Below are positions 6,499 through 10,549 of a stretch of DNA of 10,549 nucleotides, in pieces. Numbering within the stretch: the stretch's first letter is position 1; the number at the start of each line of letters is the position of its first letter. The DNA comes from Planctomycetota bacterium. GTDB taxonomy: Bacteria > Planctomycetota > Brocadiia > JAJRTI01. Both the position numbers and the translations under genes were made by a program. The notes beneath the pieces are model-generated. The model was given only the letters and a program-made list of their open reading frames with translations, made no database searches and had not been told where the DNA came from. The DNA lies in NCBI GenBank assembly GCA_024278415.1, contig JAJRTI010000662.1, positions 1 through 10,549 on the forward strand, given 5' to 3'.

Positions 6499-7041
6499 TT
6501 ACTGCGTGGCATCAATAAGCGCACGGCCTAGGTCGAAGGCCCGTTTGTCAATGTCGAACAGCGCCGCTTTCTTGCCCGTGAGATAGTCTCGCAGCACGCC
6601 GGTGAACGTGTCCGCATCCAGGCCATCGCGCAGCGAGTAGTAGGCGCCCATCATGACCATGTTAGCCACGAGCACGTTGCCCAGTGCGATCGCCTTTTCG
6701 GTGCCCGGCACAGCCACGGTGCGCACGCCGTCCCGATCCACAGCCTCAACCATGGACGAGTTGGCGAGGATCGTGCCGCCCTGGCGCACGATGCCGCTGT
6801 ATTTGTCATACGCGTCCTGCTCGCAGGCGATGAGCGTGAGCGGCTCCTCCACGATAGGCGAGTACACCTCGCCCTCCGAGATGACGACGTGGCAGTAGGC
6901 GTGGCCGCCGCGGACTTGTGCGCCATAGGAGGGGAAATGGCTCACGTTGACGCCCTGCCGGGTCATGGCGGACGCGAGCAGTTCCCCTGCCATCTCGATG
7001 CCTTGGCCGCCTTTGCCGGCGATGATGATCTTGTCAATCAT
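6499..7041 (-). CDS. 2-oxoacid:acceptor oxidoreductase, gamma subunit, 180 aa
   Basis: The protein begins [14 protein letters not shown]. The G-x-GGQG turn at residues 9-14, followed by YGAQVRGG at 39-46, is the signature of the gamma (PF01558) domain of 2-oxoacid:ferredoxin oxidoreductases. This domain helps bind CoA and completes the active complex. The length is typical for a free-standing gamma subunit. The open frame continues upstream, but homology and the ATGA overlap with the beta-subunit stop (7038-7041) fix the start at 7041. It belongs with the alpha, beta and ferredoxin subunits encoded just upstream. Whether the substrate is 2-oxoglutarate or a branched-chain 2-oxoacid cannot be decided by eye. 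Confidence 0.9.
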   Translation of the reverse strand: MIDKIIIAGKGGQGIEMAGELLASAMTRQGVNVSHFPSYGAQVRGGHAYCHVVISEGEVYSPIVEEPLTLIACEQDAYDKYSGIVRQGGTILANSSMVEAVDRDGVRTVAVPGTEKAIALGNVLVANMVMMGAYYSLRDGLDADTFTGVLRDYLTGKKAALFDIDKRAFDLGRALIDATQ

Positions 7042-7778
7042 GACTCGTAGTCCCGCACCACACCGAGGGGAAAGACCTTCGCCATTTCGTTCTCGATGAA
7101 GTCCATGGCGCTGACGGGGTCTAGGCGCCAGTGGGTTGCGCAGGGCGAGAGCACCTCCACGAGCGAGAACCCTCGGCCCGCGAGCTGCGTCTCGAACGCG
7201 TGCTTGATCGCGCGTTTGGCCGCGCGTACGCGCTTGGGGCTCGTCACCGTGGTGCGCTCGATGTAAGCCGGCATGTCGAGCGTGTCGAGCAATTCGCACA
7301 TACGGATGGGGTAGCCTTCGTTCGCAGGATCCCGGCCGTGCGGCGTGGTCGTGGTCTTCTGTCCCACGAGCGTGGTCGGGGCCATCTGGCCCTTGGTCAT
7401 GCCGTAGACCGAATTGTTCACGAAGAAGACGCAGATGTTCTCGCCGCGGTTGGCCGCGTGGACAATCTCGGCCATACCAATGGCCGCGAGGTCGCCGTCG
7501 CCCTGGTACGTGAAGACGACGCGGTCCTTGAGGATACGCTTGAGGCCGGTGGCCACAGCCGGGGTGCGGCCGTGCGGGGCCTCGCTCACGTCGAAGTCCC
7601 AGTAGTCGTATGCGAGCACCGCGCAGCCCACGGGTGCGACTGCGACCGTGCGTTCGCGGATGCCCAATTCGTCCACGCATTCCGTGATGAGGCGATGCAC
7701 GATGCCGTGGCCGCAGCCGGGGCAATAGTGCGTGCGCGCGTCCCGCATGGACTCCGGTCGGTTGTAACAGACAGCCAA
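7038..7778 (-). CDS. 2-oxoacid:acceptor oxidoreductase, beta (TPP-binding) subunit, 246 aa
   Basis: The thiamine diphosphate motif is clear: GDGDLAAIG at residues 93-101 with NN at 121-122. Four cysteines (C19 and C22 in CPGCGHG, C52 in VGCAV, C213 in SPCATHW) match the spacing used by Kor/Vor/Por-type beta subunits to hold a [4Fe-4S] cluster. The subunit decarboxylates a 2-oxoacid with the alpha subunit and passes electrons to ferredoxin. The start is probably TTG at 7778: a GAGGTG site lies 5-6 nt upstream and includes the alpha-subunit stop. The N-terminal R-P-E-x-x-x-D-x-x-T-H-Y-C segment is also normal for the family. ATG at 7748 is the alternative but would trim conserved sequence. It overlaps the gamma gene by 4 nt. 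Confidence 0.92.
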   Translation of the reverse strand: MAVCYNRPESMRDARTHYCPGCGHGIVHRLITECVDELGIRERTVAVAPVGCAVLAYDYWDFDVSEAPHGRTPAVATGLKRILKDRVVFTYQGDGDLAAIGMAEIVHAANRGENICVFFVNNSVYGMTKGQMAPTTLVGQKTTTTPHGRDPANEGYPIRMCELLDTLDMPAYIERTTVTSPKRVRAAKRAIKHAFETQLAGRGFSLVEVLSPCATHWRLDPVSAMDFIENEMAKVFPLGVVRDYES

Positions 7779-7787
7779 TGCGTCACC

Positions 7788-8861
7788 TCAGGTTGCGGGT
7801 GGCGAGCCATCGAGAATCTCGCGAACCTTCTGCCGCAATTCGCTCACGAGCGGCAGCAGTCCGCCCAGTTTTCCGTAGAAGTGCACCGGCGCGGCGCCCT
7901 CGACTGCGAGGCGCACGTCTTGGACCATCTGGCCGCCACTCATCTCCACCGCGAGCAGCGGCGTGCCCGCGTCCGCGATCTCCCGCAATGCCGTAGACGG
8001 GAACGGGAAGAGCGTGATGGGCCTCAGCAGACCCAGCTTGGGCAGCCCGGCCTCCTCGGCCGTCTGCACCAGTTCCTTGCATACCCGCGCCGACGTGCCA
8101 TAGGCCACGGCCACCAGCTCCGCGCCGTCCAAGTTCACGGCCTCGAAGCGTACGTCCTCGCGGGCGGCTTTGTCGTACTTGGCCTGGAGGCGCAGGTTCA
8201 GGGCGGCCAACTCGTCTTGGTCGAGGATCAGCGACCGGATGATGTTGGGCTCCCGGCCCTTGCAGCCTGTCAGCGCCCAGGGTTTGGCTGGGGGGGTGGG
8301 CTCCGGGAGGCAGTCCAGATCCACCGGCTCCTTCATCTGCCCCACCAGCCCGTCGGCCAGCACGAGCACCGGCGCGCGATAGCGATCGGCCATCTCGAAC
8401 GCCAAAGCCGTGAGCGAAAACATCTCTTGCGCACTGTCCGGCGCGAGGCAGAAGGTGTAGTAGTCGCCGTGGCCGCCGCCGCGTGTGGCCTGGAAGTAAT
8501 CGCCCTGGGCCGGCGCGATATTGCCCAAGCCTGGCCCCCCGCGCTGAACGTTGATGATGACGGCTGGCAGTTCGCAGGCCGCGATATATGAGATGCCTTC
8601 CTGCTTCAGGCTAATGCCTGGGCTCGACGACGACGTCATGGCCCGCGCGCCGGCCGCGGCGCTGCCCAGCACCATGTTTATCGCGGCGAGTTCGCTCTCA
8701 GACTGTATGAAGACTCGGCCCAGTTCGGGCATGCGCCGGGCCATGTACGTCGGGATCTCGTTCTGCGGCGTGATAGGGTAGCCATAGTACGCGTCACACC
8801 CCGCGCGGATCGCCCCCTCGGCCGCGGCCTCGTTCCCGGTCATTAGTACGCGGTTGCTCAT
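7788..8861 (-). CDS. vorB: 2-oxoacid:ferredoxin oxidoreductase alpha subunit (VorB/KorA type), 357 aa
   Basis: Conserved blocks include GNEAAAEGAIRAGC near the start, YGYPITPQNE (about 26-35), a SESELAAINM segment, the T-S-S-S-S-P-G-I-S loop, and a C-terminal domain with EMSGGQMVQDVRLAVEG. This is the fused pyrimidine-binding and transketolase C-terminal architecture of VorB and KorA. These enzymes oxidise branched-chain 2-oxoacids or 2-oxoglutarate to acyl-CoA with reduction of ferredoxin. ATG 8861 is preferred: family members begin about four residues before V-L-M-x-G-N-E. The frame could start at GTG 8876, and neither start has a strong ribosome binding site. It lies between the ferredoxin gene (64-nt gap) and the beta gene (9-nt gap). 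The family is certain; valine versus 2-oxoglutarate specificity is not. Confidence 0.93.
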   Translation of the reverse strand: MSNRVLMTGNEAAAEGAIRAGCDAYYGYPITPQNEIPTYMARRMPELGRVFIQSESELAAINMVLGSAAAGARAMTSSSSPGISLKQEGISYIAACELPAVIINVQRGGPGLGNIAPAQGDYFQATRGGGHGDYYTFCLAPDSAQEMFSLTALAFEMADRYRAPVLVLADGLVGQMKEPVDLDCLPEPTPPAKPWALTGCKGREPNIIRSLILDQDELAALNLRLQAKYDKAAREDVRFEAVNLDGAELVAVAYGTSARVCKELVQTAEEAGLPKLGLLRPITLFPFPSTALREIADAGTPLLAVEMSGGQMVQDVRLAVEGAAPVHFYGKLGGLLPLVSELRQKVREILDGSPPAT

Positions 8862-8925
8862 ATCGTCGTTGCCCACAGATGGGGCAGAGTGTTCGGGGGA
8901 TGGTAGAGCGGCGCCCGGCGCGAGG

Positions 8926-9186
8926 TCACGGATCCTCGCGCCCAGCCTGGCCGTCGTCGATGACGATGGCCGCGTCCGGGCACATGATGTAGCACCGGCC
9001 GCAGACCTTGCACTTCGCGGGTTCCTTCACGCGGGCGGCGCGGAAGCCGTCCTTGCTGACCTCCTCGGGCACCTCGAAGACACCCTCTTCGCACGTGGCA
9101 ACGCACAGGCCGCAGCCCTTGCAGTACTGGACGAGGATTCTAACTCGTCGCGTACTGGGGGTGGCCTCCCCAGTGGAGTTTTTCAT
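8926..9186 (-). CDS. 2x[4Fe-4S] ferredoxin-type subunit (delta) of the 2-oxoacid oxidoreductase, 86 aa
   Basis: Two complete cluster motifs are present: C22-x2-C25-x2-C28-x3-C32, and C59-x2-C62-x2-C65-x3-C69-P. The first motif ends in Glu rather than the usual Pro. They are separated by about 26 residues, as in the delta or ferredoxin subunits of Kor/Vor complexes, which carry electrons from the beta subunit to free ferredoxin. No ATG, GTG or TTG exists between the NAD kinase stop and the first Cys. Translation must therefore start inside the NAD kinase gene, at ATG 9186 (overlap 47 nt) or ATG 9198 (59 nt). Neither has a clear ribosome binding site, so it may depend on coupling to nadK translation. 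Confidence 0.88.
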   Translation of the reverse strand: MKNSTGEATPSTRRVRILVQYCKGCGLCVATCEEGVFEVPEEVSKDGFRAARVKEPAKCKVCGRCYIMCPDAAIVIDDGQAGREDP

Positions 9187-9982
9187 GGAGGATTTCATGA
9201 AATCGTCGAGCGCCAATGCTGATGAGGCGAAATCGTTGCTCCGACCGGCGCACGACCACGCGGTCGTCGCACTCCAGCTCCACGTAGACCTGGCCGTCAA
9301 TCGTGAGTCCGACGCTTTCGGCCTTCGAACGCACGACCATCTCGATGGCGCATTCGGCGGGCTCGACGAGGGGCCGATTCGTCAGCGTATGCGGGCAGAT
9401 CGGGGTGACCAGGAGCGCGTCCTGCGCGGGATTGAGGATAGGCCCACCGGCGGACAAGCTGTGCGCGGTCGACCCGACCGGAGAGGACACGATCAGGCCA
9501 TCGGCATTATAAGTGGTGACCGGAATACTGTCAATCTTGAGCAAAATCGAGGCAAGTCGCGAGAGCGCGCCCCGCGAAACGACCGCGTCGTTGAGCGCGA
9601 GCGAGCAAGCGATTTCCTGGTCGCCTCGCACGACGGAGCAGTCGAGCATCATGCGCGGCAGGATTTCGTACTGGCCCGAGAGAATCTTCTCGAACGCGGG
9701 CTGGATCTCGTCGTGGCGGATTTCGGCGAGGAAGCCAAACTTGCCCAGATTCACGCCGACAATGGGGATCTGCCGGCCGCTCAGCGTGCGTGCGGAACGC
9801 AACATCGCGCCATCGCCGCCAAACACGACGGCCATGTCCGCATCGGTTTCGGGCACGGCATCGACCGCGGTGAAGTCGCAGATTTCAATGTCGAGGCGCT
9901 CCCGAAGCCACGGCTCGACCGAGCGAACGACCTCTGCCACTTTGGCCTTGCCAAGGTCCGCGAAGATGATTGCGCGCTTCAT
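9140..9982 (-). CDS. nadK: NAD kinase (ATP/polyphosphate-dependent NAD phosphorylation), 280 aa
   Basis: This enzyme makes NADP from NAD in the cytoplasm. All family blocks are visible: the FGGDGAML motif (G55-G56-D57-G58), VNLGKFGFLAEI (77-88), LNDAVVSRG (130-138), and ADGLIVSSPVGSTAHSLSAGGPI (from 160) holding the NAD-binding segment. CPHTLTNRPL and the usual terminal HEKLHWGG also occur. The family often has GGDGT; here the fourth position is followed by Ala. The 280-aa length is normal. The ATG at 9982 lacks a strong upstream ribosome binding site. The 3' end overlaps the ferredoxin start on the same strand, which places nadK at the head of the oxidoreductase operon. A dxs-like gene end lies upstream, matching a common bacterial gene order. 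Confidence 0.95.
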   Translation of the reverse strand: MKRAIIFADLGKAKVAEVVRSVEPWLRERLDIEICDFTAVDAVPETDADMAVVFGGDGAMLRSARTLSGRQIPIVGVNLGKFGFLAEIRHDEIQPAFEKILSGQYEILPRMMLDCSVVRGDQEIACSLALNDAVVSRGALSRLASILLKIDSIPVTTYNADGLIVSSPVGSTAHSLSAGGPILNPAQDALLVTPICPHTLTNRPLVEPAECAIEMVVRSKAESVGLTIDGQVYVELECDDRVVVRRSEQRFRLISIGARRFHEILHEKLHWGGHPQYATS

Positions 9983-10122
9983 GTCAGCGTCTCGTTAACA
10001 CATGCAGCGAGCGAGGCTCGCGGTGCAAACCATAACAACATGCTGCGGCCACTGCAAGCGCGTACGCAGGATACGGTGCGCTATCGCCCTAAGTGTGGCC
10101 TTCCCCAAGTCCGTGTAGAGGT

Positions 10123-10180
10123 GGAAGGATGGAAGAATGGAATGCCGCCGCACGAGCGCCTTCCATCATTCCATCATTCC
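10123..10180. repeat. Inverted repeat with 8-bp GGAATGAT-type tandem arms
   Basis: The left arm is 10123-10142 and the right arm 10161-10180, complementary at 17 of 20 positions, with an 18-nt loop. Each arm is two and a half units of an 8-bp sequence (GGAAGGAT, GGAAGAAT, GGAA on the left; the complement of GGAATGAT on the right). It would form a hairpin in RNA from either strand. It has no poly-T tail, so it is not a standard intrinsic terminator. Confidence 0.65.
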
Positions 10181-10259
10181 TCCCTTACGCACTGACGTGC
10201 CTGCTACAGGCGGATGGGTCCGCAGAGCCACACGGACTTACGGACTTAAGGAATGCTGC

Positions 10260-10280
10260 AACAAAGCGGGCTTCGCCCGC
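10260..10280 (-). terminator. Possible intrinsic terminator downstream of the dxs-like gene
   Basis: Read on the - strand, GCGGGC (10280-10275) pairs with GCCCGC (10271-10266) around a 3-nt loop, followed by TTTGTT (10265-10260). The 6-bp GC stem and short T-rich tail fit a weak terminator about 200 bp beyond the stop of the leftward dxs-like gene, ahead of nadK. The tail is interrupted by G, so the call is tentative. Confidence 0.3.
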
Positions 10281-10348
10281 AACCTAAGGCTTCTGGCTGT
10301 CATGGATCAGAGGCAAGACGTGGCGTGTGGAGGGCAGGTTCGCTGTTC

Positions 10349-10423
10349 CGTATTGCGTATTGCGTATCTCGAATCGCGATCCGAATACGCAATACGCAAT
10401 ACGCAATACGCAATACGCAATAC
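10349..10423. repeat. 7-bp AATACGC tandem repeat with inverted partner arm
   Basis: Five perfect tandem copies of AATACGC run from 10384 to 10418, with a partial copy to 10423. The opposite arm at 10349-10368 carries about three copies of the complement GCGTATT, the first and last imperfect. The spacer contains the palindrome ATCGCGAT (10373-10380). The whole element can fold into a long hairpin in several registers. The unit is far too short, and has no unique spacers, for a CRISPR array. Confidence 0.75.
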
Positions 10424-10482
10424 CCTGCCAAGAGTGCGCGCACACCACGCAACATCTTGTTTTCCATACCAGTTCCGGATGG

Positions 10483-10549
10483 CTAAGGCCCTAAGGCCTC
10501 TTTGATCCGAGCGACGATGCGCGTGGCGTCCAACCCCAGATCCGCAAGC
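10483..10549 (-). CDS. dxs: Probable 1-deoxy-D-xylulose-5-phosphate synthase, C-terminal 21 codons
   Basis: A - strand frame enters from the right edge and ends at TAG 10483-10485. It reads LADLGLDATRIVARIKEALG, close to the end of DXS proteins, where L-G-L-D-A precedes a short amphipathic helix (E. coli ends in ELGLDAAGMEAKIK). DXS makes the first intermediate of the MEP isoprenoid pathway. A dxs gene upstream of nadK in the same direction is a common bacterial order, which supports the call. Only 21 residues are visible, so it remains provisional. Confidence 0.55.
   Translation of the reverse strand, partial: LADLGLDATRIVARIKEALGP

Larger units (their letters stand above)
9983..10482. other. 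Repeat-rich intergenic region (about 500 bp)
   Basis: No credible gene is present; frames crossing it give low-complexity peptides. From left to right it holds a hairpin in the nadK leader, with GCGAGC (10007-10012) pairing with GCTCGC (10016-10021), extended by TGCA on both sides with a 2-nt bulge. Next come the GGAATGAT-type inverted repeat, then a small hairpin GCGGA/TCCGC (10210-10223). After that are two tandem copies of CGGACTTA (10233-10248), a possible terminator, and the AATACGC inverted repeat. I could not pick out a convincing nadK promoter. Confidence 0.6.

Noticed and set aside
7042..7725. N-terminal extension of the gamma subunit frame
   Set aside because: It is an out-of-frame shadow of the beta subunit gene. 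The gamma protein begins at the conserved [14 protein letters not shown].
7131..8591. Long + strand open frame of 486 codons
   Set aside because: It is antisense to the alpha and beta oxidoreductase genes, which have clear catalytic motifs. Its own translation matches nothing recognisable.
9008..10195. Long + strand open frame of 395 codons
   Set aside because: It runs antisense through ferredoxin and NAD kinase and into the repeat gap, with no family motifs.
10384..10423. CRISPR-like array
   Set aside because: The repeat unit is 7 bp with no spacers; this is a simple tandem repeat.

Overview
The window is a GC-rich bacterial chromosome segment with dense coding and short intergenic gaps. 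It combines a ferredoxin-dependent 2-oxoacid oxidoreductase, a Tat-exported aldo/keto reductase-like protein with Fe-S cysteine motifs, a GT-C membrane glycosyltransferase, a SUMF1-fold lipoprotein, and gaps filled with short inverted tandem repeats. I infer an uncultured, probably anaerobic or facultative bacterium of the Planctomycetota, Hydrogenedentota or wider PVC type. That placement is a guess from gene content; no rRNA or other marker is present.

Region 1 (1-1600, + strand). It opens with the C-terminal end of one amidohydrolase, translationally coupled (ATGA overlap) to a complete second amidohydrolase-2 family protein. Next is a YefM-YoeB type toxin-antitoxin module with a strong sigma70-like promoter (TTGACC, 17 bp, TACAAT), a TGTACA operator at the -10 region, the antitoxin, and an overlapping toxin that retains the family's catalytic Glu, Arg and His.

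Region 2 (1655-3116, - strand). A Tat-signal aldo/keto reductase-fold protein with a C-terminal Fe-S cysteine domain converges on the toxin gene. Its catalytic Asp and His appear to be replaced. The gap upstream of it (2786-3116) holds a roughly 200-bp nested inverted repeat bracketed by an exact 9-bp direct repeat.

Region 3 (3117-9982, - strand). Nine closely spaced or overlapping genes read right to left: NAD kinase, a 2x[4Fe-4S] ferredoxin, the alpha, beta and gamma subunits of a VorB/Kor-type 2-oxoacid:ferredoxin oxidoreductase, a GT39-like membrane glycosyltransferase, a membrane-anchored SGNH hydrolase-like protein, and a SUMF1/FGE-fold lipoprotein. The first five form a coherent module for CoA-dependent oxidation of 2-oxoacids (or reductive carboxylation). 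The last three look like a cell-envelope modification cassette that shares the transcript.

Region 4 (9983-10549). A gap of about 500 bp contains several short inverted repeats with 7- or 8-bp tandem arms and a possible terminator. It ends in the last 21 codons of a - strand gene whose sequence resembles the DXS C-terminus. A dxs gene beside nadK is a familiar bacterial arrangement.

I saw no tRNA, rRNA, CRISPR array or complete insertion sequence. The most unusual elements are the three gap repeats that share one design (inverted arms made of short tandem units) and the aldo/keto reductase-like protein that has lost canonical catalytic residues.
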